In this document: piece by piece, positions 44,100 through 53,004 of the stretch
How the letters are laid out: each line of letters begins with the position of its first letter
Numbering within the stretch: the stretch's first letter is position 1
NCBI GenBank assembly: GCA_012744475.1
Contig: JAAYBV010000029.1
Location: 28,355 to 92,354 of the forward strand
Reading direction: 5' to 3'
Origin: Phycisphaerae bacterium
GTDB taxonomy: Bacteria > Planctomycetota > Phycisphaerae > Sedimentisphaerales > Anaerobacaceae
DNA length: 64,000 nucleotides
Translations under genes and position numbers: made by a program
Notes under the pieces: generated by a model
Told to the model about the DNA's origin: nothing
The model's database searches: none
What the model saw: the letters and a program-made list of their open reading frames with translations, nothing else

Positions 44100-46307
44100 A
44101 TGAGGAACAAGCTCTCAAGCATCGCAAATTGTGGAATCATCCTCGCGGTTCTTCTGGCATTAGCCGCGAGTGCACAAGCACAGGATGGGGCCGATCTGGT
44201 CAAGCAGTTGTGCGGCAAAGCCGACGCGCCGGTGCGGGACGCGGCGCAGTTGGCCCAGGCCTATCAGGAAGCGATCGACTACCTGATGCCATTGATGTCA
44301 GCCGACGACGTGCCGAGCCGCTACAACTACCAGATCATGTTTCAGGACATGGGCTCGTACGCCGCACGCCCCGGCGCCGAGACGGAACGCCAAGCGATGG
44401 CGAAGGTGATCGTCGCGAATCTCGATCGCGCCGATATGCTCGACGTCGTGCGACACTGGTTCGTGCTGCAACTCGAACGGATCGGCGCGGGCGAATCGGT
44501 CCCGGCCCTTGTCAAGCTGATGGCGGCCGACGACAGGCATCTGGCCGACTACGCCCGTCGCGCGCTGGAAAAGAACCCGGACCCGAGTGCGACCGAGGCC
44601 TTGTTGGAGAAACTGTCCTCCGCGGAAGAGGCGGCGTGGAAAATCGGCCTGCTCAACTCGCTGGGGCAGCGCCGTGCAGCCGAGGCGATCGAGCGAATTG
44701 CCGAGTCGCTGGGCGATGCGGATCCGAATGTCGCCTCTGCTGCCGCGACCGCTTTGTCGAACATCGGCGGGGCCGCCAGCGCCAAGGCCCTGTTCGGCGT
44801 GCTCAACAAACCGCTGGGGCCGGTCTCGGTGAAGGTCGCACAAGCCTTGATCGACATCGCCCAGGAGAGGACCGCGCACAATGACGTGGTCAACGCCGGC
44901 AAGCTCTGTGTCGCTGTCTACAACTGGGCGACGAAGCTGACTCGCGATCCCAACGGCCCGAACCCGTTCAGCATCCGCGTGGCGGCTATCAACGGCTTGA
45001 TGACGTGCGACCCCGACAAGGCCACCGAAGAGATCGTCAACATCATTCGAGATGGCGATCCGAGGGTAGGCCGCGTTGCGGTACAGGTGGCGCGTCAGGC
45101 GCCGACGACCGCCCCGATGCGGGCGCTTGCACGCGTGCTGCCGGAACTGCCTCCTCACTACCAGGTTCAGGTTCTCGGCCTGATTGCCGACCGTGGCGAT
45201 CTGTCGTCTGTCGGTCCGGTCAAGAGGGTTCTGCACAGCGACTATGAAGCGGTGCGTCTGGCGGCGATCGACACGCTGACGGAAATTGGTTGCGATGAGT
45301 CGGCTGAGGCGCTGCTGGACATTGCTGTGAATGGTTCGGGTGCTGTTCAGCGGGCCGCTCGCGAAGGGCTCGCATTGATGGCCGGCCCTCGCGTGGAGGA
45401 AGTCATCCGTGCCAGTGCGGCCTCGGGCGATGTGAAGAAGCGCAGCGCAGCGATTGGTCTTCTGGGCAAACGCCGGGTCCCCGGAGTCGCGGAAGCCTTG
45501 ATGGGCTATGCCGCCGATGCGAATGAGGAAATCAGCTCGGCTGCCTTCAAGGCGATGGTGGACGTCGCGGACATGGTTGATGCCGGGACGCTGGCCGATC
45601 TCGTCGCCAAGACGAGCGGCCAGGGTGCTCGCAGCAGCGCCGGGGCGGCCCTGCGGGCAGCGCTGACCAAGGCTCCCGACAAGGCGGCAGCGGCCGAGGC
45701 GGTTATCGAACGAGTCAGGAACTCCACCGGCGAGGTCAAGGTTACCCTGCTGATGTCCCTCGACGCGGCGGGCGGCCCGGCGGCTCTGCAGGTCGTCACA
45801 GAGGCCGCGCAGTCGTCCGACGAGGCCCTGCGCGAGGCGGGGATTCGCACACTCGGCAACTGGCCAGACTTCGCCGCGGCCGACGTCCTGATGAAGATCG
45901 CATCGAATTCGGAAACTTCGCTGACGCACTATGTCCTCGCGATGCGGGGAGCGCTGCGTCTGATCGTGACCAGCGACTCAGCTCCACTCGAGGACCGCGT
46001 GAACCTGTGTTTCAAGGCCTTCGACAATGCCCGCCGGGACGACGAGAAGCGGCAGGTTGTGGCCGCGATGGGAGCGGTGCCGAGTCCGAAGGTCGCCGAA
46101 CGCCTGTTGGCTCTCGCCAAGGAAGGCGATTTCAAGGCCGAGGCGGCCCTGGCGGCGGTCGAGCTGGCGGGTAGTATGCTTCGCCGGGATCGAGAGGCCG
46201 CCCGTGATTTGGCGCAGAAGATTCGCGATCTGAACGTCTCGGACGACGTCAACAGCCGGGCCGAGGCGGTCATGAGAGGCCGTCCGATGCGAGGCCGGGG
46301 ACGCTGA
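44100..46307 (+). CDS. secreted HEAT-repeat protein
   Basis: 735 aa from ATG 44100 (AAAGGA 9 nt upstream). Signal peptide 1-27 (LALAASAQAQ). Nearly the whole mature protein is HEAT/Armadillo-like helical pairs, for example DPNVASAAATALSNIGGAAS, SDYEAVRLAAIDTLTEIGCD and SSDEALREAGIRTLGNWPDF, and ends in a short Arg/Gly-rich tail. No catalytic motif is visible. Such proteins commonly accompany sugar dehydrogenases and DUF1080 proteins in Planctomycetota, where their role is unknown. It lies between the Gfo/Idh gene and the GH9-GH95 gene. I infer a periplasmic scaffold. Confidence 0.8.
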   Translation: MRNKLSSIANCGIILAVLLALAASAQAQDGADLVKQLCGKADAPVRDAAQLAQAYQEAIDYLMPLMSADDVPSRYNYQIMFQDMGSYAARPGAETERQAMAKVIVANLDRADMLDVVRHWFVLQLERIGAGESVPALVKLMAADDRHLADYARRALEKNPDPSATEALLEKLSSAEEAAWKIGLLNSLGQRRAAEAIERIAESLGDADPNVASAAATALSNIGGAASAKALFGVLNKPLGPVSVKVAQALIDIAQERTAHNDVVNAGKLCVAVYNWATKLTRDPNGPNPFSIRVAAINGLMTCDPDKATEEIVNIIRDGDPRVGRVAVQVARQAPTTAPMRALARVLPELPPHYQVQVLGLIADRGDLSSVGPVKRVLHSDYEAVRLAAIDTLTEIGCDESAEALLDIAVNGSGAVQRAAREGLALMAGPRVEEVIRASAASGDVKKRSAAIGLLGKRRVPGVAEALMGYAADANEEISSAAFKAMVDVADMVDAGTLADLVAKTSGQGARSSAGAALRAALTKAPDKAAAAEAVIERVRNSTGEVKVTLLMSLDAAGGPAALQVVTEAAQSSDEALREAGIRTLGNWPDFAAADVLMKIASNSETSLTHYVLAMRGALRLIVTSDSAPLEDRVNLCFKAFDNARRDDEKRQVVAAMGAVPSPKVAERLLALAKEGDFKAEAALAAVELAGSMLRRDREAARDLAQKIRDLNVSDDVNSRAEAVMRGRPMRGRGR

Positions 46308-46403
46308 CCCATCGGGGACGATGTCTCGGACTCGTCCCAGTGTGCCGGTTCGAGATCGAATCCGCCTTCCACGAGTCGCACGCGGATTGAAGGAGGTATG
46401 AGA

Positions 46404-49400
46404 ATGCAGAGACGTCTGTTGCTTGTTGCAGTGATCGCCCTGTCGATCACGAGTGAGGTTCCGGCGGCAGATTCGGACATCCGTCTCAATTCGCTCGGCT
46501 TTCTTCCCGGATTGGCGAAGAAGGCGTCGATCGCCGCGTCTTGCTCCGATTTCGCCGTGAAGCGCGCCTCCGACGGCGCGGTGGTATACTCGGGCCGGGC
46601 GGCCGGACCTCGACGCCAGGAAGATGTGAGCCAGGACGTCTGGATTGCCGATTTCTCAGAGCTGCACAGCGACGGCAAGTTCTACCTCGACGTCCCCGGC
46701 GTAGGACGCTCGATCGACTTCGAGATCGGCGAGAAAGTCTACGATTTCGCTTATGTCACAGCAATGCGCGGTTTCTATCTCTGGCGGTGCGGCTGCGCCG
46801 TCGAGGGCGTCCACAATGGGGTTCGCTACACCCACCCCGCCTGCCACCTGGACGACGGCTACGAGGACTACCTGGGACGGGAGGGCGTCAAGAGAGACGG
46901 GACCGGGGGCTGGCATGATGCAGGCGATTACGGCAAGTACACCGTCAACGCCGGGATCACCGTCGGCTGTCTGTTCCTGGCGTGGGACCATTTCCAGGAC
47001 AAGCTCAAGGATCTTTCGCTCGGTCTTCCTGACACCGCGCGGGGCTATCCGGACTTCCTCAAGGAGCTCAAGTGGGAGACCGACTGGCTGCTGAAGATGC
47101 CATACCCGGACGGCTCGGGCAGGGTCTCACACAAGCTGACGAGGACGAGCTTCTCGGGTTTCGTCATGCCGGAGAAGGATGACGCCAAACGCTATTTCAC
47201 CGAATGGAGCTCGGCCGCGACCGCCGATTTCGTCGCGATGATGGCTATGGCCGCCCGCTGCTTCCAGCCGTACGACGCCGCCTACGCACAGAAGTGCCTC
47301 GACGCTGCGCGGACCAGCTACGCCTTTCTGCTGGCCAACCCCGAAGAGAAGCGATTCCAGCAAGGCGACTTCCGAACGGGCGGGTATCAGACCAGCGATT
47401 CCGACGACCGGCTCTGGGCGGCCATCGAGATGTGGGAGACCACCGGCGACGCCCGGTGCCTGAAGGATTTCGAGGAGCGAGCTGCGGCGCCACCTGCACG
47501 CGGCAGGAGGCCTGCTCAGGCCGGCACGATTGACGAGGATTGGGACTGGGGCAACGTGCGGAATCTCGCGATGTTTACCTACGTCCTGTCGAAACGCGAG
47601 GGGAAGAACGCCGGGCTGCTGGCGAGCGTGCGCAATGATGTGCTCTCCACCGCCGATCGGCTGGTTGCTCAGGCGAATGAGGATGTCTACGGCCGTGCGA
47701 TGCGGCGCTACTACTGGGGCTGCAACGGCACGGCCGCACGGCAGGTGCTGAACCTTCAAGTGGCGTATAGGCTCTCGCCGAAGCCCGAATATCTGAACGC
47801 CGCATTGGATGCCATCGCCCACCTGTTCGGCCGCAACTACTACAACCGCTCCTATGTCACGGGGCTGGGAATCGATCCGGCCATGCATCCGCACGACCGC
47901 CGCTGCGGGGCCGATGGGATCGAACAACCCTGGCCCGGCTACGTCATCGGAGGCGGACACTCCGCCACCGGCTGGCGCGACGAGCAGGAGGACTATCGCA
48001 CCAACGAGATTGCGATCAACTGGCAGGCGGGCCTGGTCTACGCGCTGGCTGGATTCGTGGGTGGCCCAAGAACAGCATGGGCCAGTGCCCATCCTGCAGG
48101 CTCGCGGACCGACCTTGCCCTGCGCTACGACAGGCCGGCGACCGATTGGATGACCGAGGCCCTGCCCATCGGCAACGGCTCGCTTGGTGCGATGCTCTTC
48201 GGCGGCGTGGACACCGTCCGCATCCAATTCAATGAGCAGAGCCTGTGGACCGGCGACGAGAAGGACACCGGCGCGTACCAGAACTTCGGCGATCTGGTGC
48301 TCGATCTGTCGGCAGGCGGCGACGCGGCCCCGCTCGAATACCGGCGCGAATTGGACCTGACCACGGCGACGCACCGTGTCCGCTACCGTAGGGGCGAAGT
48401 GGTCTACGAGCGTGAGGCATTTTGCAGCCATCCCGACCGTGTGGTGGTCCTGCGATTCACGGCGAGCCGGCCAGGTTGCTACAGCGGAACCCTGGAACTG
48501 AGTGACGCCCACGATGCGCCGGTTCAGGCCCAGGGCAATGGGCTTGTTGCATCGGGCCGATTGGACAATGGTCTTGAATACGAGGCGCAGGTACGCCTGC
48601 TCTGCGAAGGGTCCGAGGTGCGCGCCACCGATGGCAGGCTGACGTTCTCCAACGCCGACAGTCTGACGATCCTGTTGACCGCTGGCACCAACTATGTCAG
48701 CCGCTCCGACCAGAACTGGCGCGGACCGCATCCTCACGAACGTCTCGTGCAGGCCGTCGAAAGCGCGGCGCGCAAGTCGTATGACGAGTTGCGAAAGGCC
48801 CACGTCGACGACTACCAGGCCCTGTTCGAGCGGGTGGAATTAGACCTGGGCGCTTCTTCAAACGAGACCTTGGCTCGGCCCACCGACCAGCGGATTCTCG
48901 CGTATCACCGCGACAGGAAGAACGATCCTGATCTCGAGGAGCTGTTCTTTCAGTACGGCCGCTATCTGCTGATCAGTTCATCCAGGCCCGGCGGTCTGCC
49001 CGCCAATCTCCAGGGGCTTTGGAACCACAGCAACAACCCTCCCTGGCGGTCCGACTACCATTCGAACATCAACGTCCAGATGAACTACTGGCCCGCCGAG
49101 CCGACCAACCTGGCGGATTGTCACGTGCCCTTCGTCAATTACATCGACAACCAGCGGCAGGTCCGCAAGCGGGCGACACAGGAGTACTACCAGTGCGAGC
49201 GGGGCTGGACGGTCCAGACTGAGAACAACATCTACGGGGGTTCGAGCTGGCGATGGAACCCGCCGGGCAGCGCGTGGTACTGCCAGCATCTCTGGGAGCA
49301 CTACGCCTTCGGACAGGACAAGGCCTACCTTCGTGACAGGGCGTATCCGATCCTCAAGGAAGTGTGCCACTTCTGGATAGACCGCCTGGTCGCGCTACCC

Positions 49401-50225
49401 AACGGCCGGCTGGTGACCCCTGACGGCTGGTCGCCCGAGCATGGCCCCGAGGAGCAGGGCGTCACCTACGATCAGATGCTGGTCTGGGACCTGTTCACCA
49501 ACACGATCGAGGCAGCAGACGAACTGGGGATCGACCGCGAGTTCCGCAATCATCTGGCTGAATTGAGAGGCAAGTTGCTCGGCCCACAGATCGGCAAGTG
49601 GGGCCAGTTGCAGGAGTGGATGACCGATCGCGACGACCCCAAGGACCAGCATCGGCATGTCTCGCACCTGTTCGGCCTGCATCCGGGACGCCAGATCGCG
49701 CCGCGCATCACACCGGAACTGGCCCGAGCGGCGGCGGTCTCGCTGAACGCTCGCGGCGACGGCGGCACCGGATGGAGCCGCGCCTGGAAGATCAACTTCT
49801 GGGCCCGCTTGCTCGACGGCGACCATGCGTATACGTTGCTGCGCAATCTCCTGACGCCTGTGGCGTTCAAGGGGACCGACTACCAGGACGGCGGGGGAGT
49901 GTACCCCAACCTGTTCGACGCGCATCCGCCGTTCCAGATCGACGGCAACTTCGGTGCCACAGCCGGTATCGCGGAGATGCTGCTGCAAAGCCACACGGAT
50001 CGGATCGAGTTGCTGCCGGCACTGCCCAAGGCCTGGCCGAGCGGATCGGTCAGCGGGCTCCGCGCCCGCGGCGGTTTCGAGGTGGATATCGAGTGGAAAG
50101 ACGGACGGCTTGTCTCGACGACCGTTCGTTCTCTTGCGGGCCGACCGTGTCGGCTTCGCTATGGGGACCTCACCGCTGAGTTGACTCTTCCTCGCGGACA
50201 GACCGCCAACTGGGACGGACGATAA
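46404..50225 (+). CDS. GH9-GH95 bifunctional glycoside hydrolase
   Basis: 1273 aa. ATG 46404 is chosen because AGGAGG ends 7 nt upstream; ATG 46398 is too close. Signal peptide 1-22 is followed by a CelD_N-like Ig domain (about 25-105), then GH9 (about 110-552) with DAGD holding D172 and D175, and general acid E535 in TNEIAINW. After a linker of about 20 residues without a second signal peptide, GH95 runs from about 574 ([20 protein letters not shown]) to the end. It has N888-x-N890, E1012 in GWSPEHGP and D1180 in FQIDGNFG, matching the acid/base positions of AfcA-type fucosidase. GH9 usually cuts beta-1,4-glucans; GH95 removes alpha-1,2-L-fucose or L-galactose. Together they suit fucosylated xyloglucan. 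Confidence 0.88.
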   Translation: MQRRLLLVAVIALSITSEVPAADSDIRLNSLGFLPGLAKKASIAASCSDFAVKRASDGAVVYSGRAAGPRRQEDVSQDVWIADFSELHSDGKFYLDVPGVGRSIDFEIGEKVYDFAYVTAMRGFYLWRCGCAVEGVHNGVRYTHPACHLDDGYEDYLGREGVKRDGTGGWHDAGDYGKYTVNAGITVGCLFLAWDHFQDKLKDLSLGLPDTARGYPDFLKELKWETDWLLKMPYPDGSGRVSHKLTRTSFSGFVMPEKDDAKRYFTEWSSAATADFVAMMAMAARCFQPYDAAYAQKCLDAARTSYAFLLANPEEKRFQQGDFRTGGYQTSDSDDRLWAAIEMWETTGDARCLKDFEERAAAPPARGRRPAQAGTIDEDWDWGNVRNLAMFTYVLSKREGKNAGLLASVRNDVLSTADRLVAQANEDVYGRAMRRYYWGCNGTAARQVLNLQVAYRLSPKPEYLNAALDAIAHLFGRNYYNRSYVTGLGIDPAMHPHDRRCGADGIEQPWPGYVIGGGHSATGWRDEQEDYRTNEIAINWQAGLVYALAGFVGGPRTAWASAHPAGSRTDLALRYDRPATDWMTEALPIGNGSLGAMLFGGVDTVRIQFNEQSLWTGDEKDTGAYQNFGDLVLDLSAGGDAAPLEYRRELDLTTATHRVRYRRGEVVYEREAFCSHPDRVVVLRFTASRPGCYSGTLELSDAHDAPVQAQGNGLVASGRLDNGLEYEAQVRLLCEGSEVRATDGRLTFSNADSLTILLTAGTNYVSRSDQNWRGPHPHERLVQAVESAARKSYDELRKAHVDDYQALFERVELDLGASSNETLARPTDQRILAYHRDRKNDPDLEELFFQYGRYLLISSSRPGGLPANLQGLWNHSNNPPWRSDYHSNINVQMNYWPAEPTNLADCHVPFVNYIDNQRQVRKRATQEYYQCERGWTVQTENNIYGGSSWRWNPPGSAWYCQHLWEHYAFGQDKAYLRDRAYPILKEVCHFWIDRLVALPNGRLVTPDGWSPEHGPEEQGVTYDQMLVWDLFTNTIEAADELGIDREFRNHLAELRGKLLGPQIGKWGQLQEWMTDRDDPKDQHRHVSHLFGLHPGRQIAPRITPELARAAAVSLNARGDGGTGWSRAWKINFWARLLDGDHAYTLLRNLLTPVAFKGTDYQDGGGVYPNLFDAHPPFQIDGNFGATAGIAEMLLQSHTDRIELLPALPKAWPSGSVSGLRARGGFEVDIEWKDGRLVSTTVRSLAGRPCRLRYGDLTAELTLPRGQTANWDGR

Positions 50226-50228
50226 CCC

Positions 50229-50257
50229 GTAGGGGCGAATGATTATTCGCCCCTGCC
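50229..50257. repeat. dispersed palindromic repeat, copy C
   Basis: GGGGCGAAT (50232-50240), loop GATT and ATTCGCCCC (50245-50253) form a perfect 9-bp stem starting 7 nt after the GH9-GH95 stop. It sits between that gene and the SSS symporter gene and could shape mRNA ends. Confidence 0.85.
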
Positions 50258-50297
50258 GCGGCGCCATGTGAAAAGATTCTTCTGTAAGGAGAGTTCC

Positions 50298-51938
50298 GTG
50301 CAGATCAGTTGGGCCGACACCGCGATCATCGTTGCGTATATTGTCGGGATTCTGGCTCTAGGTTGTTGGGCGGGTCTGCGCCGGCGCGCCCGCGACAAAG
50401 CGGACGAGTACTTCCTCGCGGGCAAGACGCTGCGCTGGCCCGTCATCGGCCTGGCGTTGTTCGCCACGAACATCTCGACGGTTCATCTGGTCAGTCTCGC
50501 CGAGGAAGGGTATACGAACGGCCTTGCCTATGGCAACTTCGAGTGGATGGCGCCGTTCACGCTGATCGCGTTGGCGTTGTTCTTCGCGCCGTTCTACATC
50601 CGCTCGGGCGTGGCGACACTGCCTGATTTCCTGGAGAAGCGCTACAGCCGGGCGAGCCGGGATTGGCTGGCGATCCTGTCGATCATTTCGGCGATCTTCA
50701 TCCACATCGGGTTTTCGCTGTACGCCGGAGCGACCGTCCTGGAGGGTCTCTTCGGGATACCGAAGATGTGGAGCATCGTCCTGATCGCGGCGATCACCGG
50801 CTTGTATACGATGGTCGGTGGCCTGATGGCGGTCGTGCTCACCGAGTCGGTCCAGACGATTATTCTCCTGGCCGGCGCCTTTGTTCTGACTGCGATCAGT
50901 CTGGTCAAAGTCGGCGGCTGGAGCGAACTGGCCCAGCAGGTGGACCCGGTGAAGCTCACCGTGCTGCGTCCGGCGGGCGACGCCTCGGGGCTGCCCTGGT
51001 ATTCCGTGTTCCTGGGCTACCCGATCATCGGGATCTGGTACTGGTGCACCGACCAGACCATCGTGCAGCGCGTCCTCGGCGCCAAGGACGAGAACCACGC
51101 GCGGACGGGCGCTTTGTTCGCAGGCTTCATCAAGATCCTGCCCGTGTTCATCTTCGTGCTGCCGGGTCTGGTCTGTTTGGCCCTGATAGCGAAGGGCGTG
51201 ATTCCACCGCTGCCGCTGAATGAGGCAGGTCAGCCCGACGCTGCGCTGACCTACTCGCACATGATTGGCACGCTGTTGCCGGTCGGCTTGCAGGGCGTCG
51301 TTGCGGCCGCCCTGATGGCGGCGCTGATGAGCACGGTGTCCGGCGCTCTGAACTCGGCGGCCACGTTGTTCTCCTACGATCTGTACAAACGCTGGGCGCC
51401 CGGCACGTCGGAAGACAAGCTTGTGATGATCGGGCGGATCGTGACGTTTGTCGCAATGGTCCTGGCGGTGGTCTGGTCGCCCCTGTGCGGCCGCTTCCTC
51501 ACGGTCTTTCAGGGCATCAATGCCGCGATCAGCTACCTGGCGCCGCCGATCACCGTGGTGTTTGTCGCCGGCGTGTTCTGGAGGAGAGCCTCTTCAAAGG
51601 CTTCGTTCATCACGTTGATCACCGGCTCGGCGGTGGGCTTCGTCGTCTTCCTTCTGGACTTCTCCAAGCTCCTGGCGGGGTTCAAGACGGCTCATCCCAG
51701 TTTCGGATTCCTGAACTTCATGGTGATCAGCTTCCTTCTCGCGTGCCTTTGCGGGGCGGTGATGATCGTCCTTTCGCTCGCCTTCCCGGATGAGCCGACG
51801 GAGCAGAAGATGGCCCTGGTCTGGAAGTCTCCGTTGGAGCCCCTGCGCGAGAAGGGCTGGCCCGGCCTGGGCAACTATAAATTCCTCAGCGCGCTGCTGG
51901 CGCTGACGATGATTGTCCTGTACGTCGTGTTCCGATAG
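50298..51938 (+). CDS. sodium/solute symporter (SSS/SLC5 family)
   Basis: 546 aa from GTG 50298 with AAGGAGAG 4 nt upstream; the protein then begins VQISWADTAIIVAYIVG as SSS proteins do. There are about 13-14 membrane helices. Family features are DEYFLAGKTLRWPVIGLALF in helix 1, FFAPFYIRSGVATLPDFLEKRYS, a WYWCTDQTIVQRVLGAKD segment, and MAALMSTVSGALNSAATLFSYD, which corresponds to the sodium-site helix. SSS carriers bring in sugars, acids or amino acids with Na+. In this locus a released mono- or oligosaccharide is the likely cargo. It is closely followed by the sugar-binding lipoprotein gene. Confidence 0.92.
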   Translation: MQISWADTAIIVAYIVGILALGCWAGLRRRARDKADEYFLAGKTLRWPVIGLALFATNISTVHLVSLAEEGYTNGLAYGNFEWMAPFTLIALALFFAPFYIRSGVATLPDFLEKRYSRASRDWLAILSIISAIFIHIGFSLYAGATVLEGLFGIPKMWSIVLIAAITGLYTMVGGLMAVVLTESVQTIILLAGAFVLTAISLVKVGGWSELAQQVDPVKLTVLRPAGDASGLPWYSVFLGYPIIGIWYWCTDQTIVQRVLGAKDENHARTGALFAGFIKILPVFIFVLPGLVCLALIAKGVIPPLPLNEAGQPDAALTYSHMIGTLLPVGLQGVVAAALMAALMSTVSGALNSAATLFSYDLYKRWAPGTSEDKLVMIGRIVTFVAMVLAVVWSPLCGRFLTVFQGINAAISYLAPPITVVFVAGVFWRRASSKASFITLITGSAVGFVVFLLDFSKLLAGFKTAHPSFGFLNFMVISFLLACLCGAVMIVLSLAFPDEPTEQKMALVWKSPLEPLREKGWPGLGNYKFLSALLALTMIVLYVVFR

Positions 51939-51968
51939 CGAATCCGTCGATCCTTGAGAGGTGACGTC

Positions 51969-52919
51969 ATGCGGCTCCTTGTAGTGTCGATTGTTGCGAT
52001 GATGGTTGTCGGCTGCGGCATGGGCCGGCCGAGCCGCCTGCGGGAGGACGGGCCGCTGCGGTTTGCATTCATCACTTGCACGGTCGGTGCCAAGTTTTTC
52101 GGGCCGGTGAAGAAGGGTGTGCGCGATGCCGCACAGATGATGCGCGTGGAAGCAGATTTTCTCGGCACCGAAGGCGTCGATGTCCCGGCTCAGGCAGCGA
52201 TGGTACGCCGGGCGGTCAGGGATGGCTACGATGGCATCGCGCTCAATCTCATCGACCCTGAGGCGTTCGACGACGTGGTCCAGGAAACCATCGACCGGGG
52301 GGTGCCGGTGGTCGCGTTCAACGTGGACGACCACGCCTCGCCGAACGCCCGGCTTGCGAGCGTTAACCAGCGGCTCTATGAAGCGGGGCGGTCGCTGGCC
52401 TCGGAACTGCTGCCGGAGATTTCCGCCGATGCACACGTTCTGATGACGATGCACGACGAAGGGGTCTCGGCGCTCGAAGACCGCTTACGAGGCTTGCAGG
52501 ACGTGCTCAAGGACAAAGGGGTCCGATGGACCGTGCTCGTCACGGGCAACGATTCCGCCAGAGGTGCCGAACGCATCGTTGCCGCACTGCGCGAGCACAG
52601 CGACATCCGCATCGTCCTTGGGACCGGTCAATCCGACACCGAGGCGGCGGGTCTGGCCCTGGAGAAGCACTTCGCGGGCCAGGGTTACTGGTCGGCCGGG
52701 TTCGACCTGTCCGACACCACCTTGCGTCTGGTCAAGGCCGGCGTGATTCGCTGCACCGTGGATCAGCAGCCGTACATCCAGGGGTTCTATCCCGTCGTGC
52801 AGCTTGCGCTCTACTGCCGTTACCAGATCCAGCCGTCGGATATCGACGCGGGAGCGGCGATCATCGACCGCGACAATGTCGACGCGGTGATTCGGCTGAC
52901 ACGGGAGGGCTATCGATGA
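51969..52919 (+). CDS. sugar-binding lipoprotein (LacI/RbsB-type fold)
   Basis: 316 aa from ATG 51969 (GAGAGG 7 nt upstream). The lipobox signal MRLLVVSIVAMMVVGCG gives lipid attachment at Cys17. The rest is a periplasmic-binding-protein type I fold: LRFAFITCTVGAKFFGPVKK, GYDGIALNLIDPEAF, GVPVVAFNVDD, then ALEDRLRGLQDVL and VDQQPYIQGFYPVVQLALY. These features match ABC-importer receptors for ribose or xylose. However, no ABC ATPase or permease gene occurs in the window; the neighbour is an SSS symporter 30 bp upstream. It may serve a distant ABC system or act as a sensor or delivery protein. Confidence 0.85.
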   Translation: MRLLVVSIVAMMVVGCGMGRPSRLREDGPLRFAFITCTVGAKFFGPVKKGVRDAAQMMRVEADFLGTEGVDVPAQAAMVRRAVRDGYDGIALNLIDPEAFDDVVQETIDRGVPVVAFNVDDHASPNARLASVNQRLYEAGRSLASELLPEISADAHVLMTMHDEGVSALEDRLRGLQDVLKDKGVRWTVLVTGNDSARGAERIVAALREHSDIRIVLGTGQSDTEAAGLALEKHFAGQGYWSAGFDLSDTTLRLVKAGVIRCTVDQQPYIQGFYPVVQLALYCRYQIQPSDIDAGAAIIDRDNVDAVIRLTREGYR

Positions 52920-53004
52920 CGTGCGACGACACGCGCGTGAACGCCTGGAGGCATTTGCCCAGAAAGCGATATTGCGTGACATCAACAGGTGAAAGGGGTG
53001 CCGT

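Noticed and set aside
44298..45929. A 543-codon minus frame within the HEAT gene
   Set aside because: Shadow frame without signal or motif; the plus frame has regular HEAT repeats.
46315..46338. 7-bp hairpin after the secreted HEAT gene as a terminator
   Set aside because: Short stem, long loop, no T run; the next gene is close and probably co-transcribed.
48389..48402. Another GTAGGGGCGAA match like the palindromic repeat
   Set aside because: It is inside the GH95 coding region and the second arm is absent, so it is a chance match.
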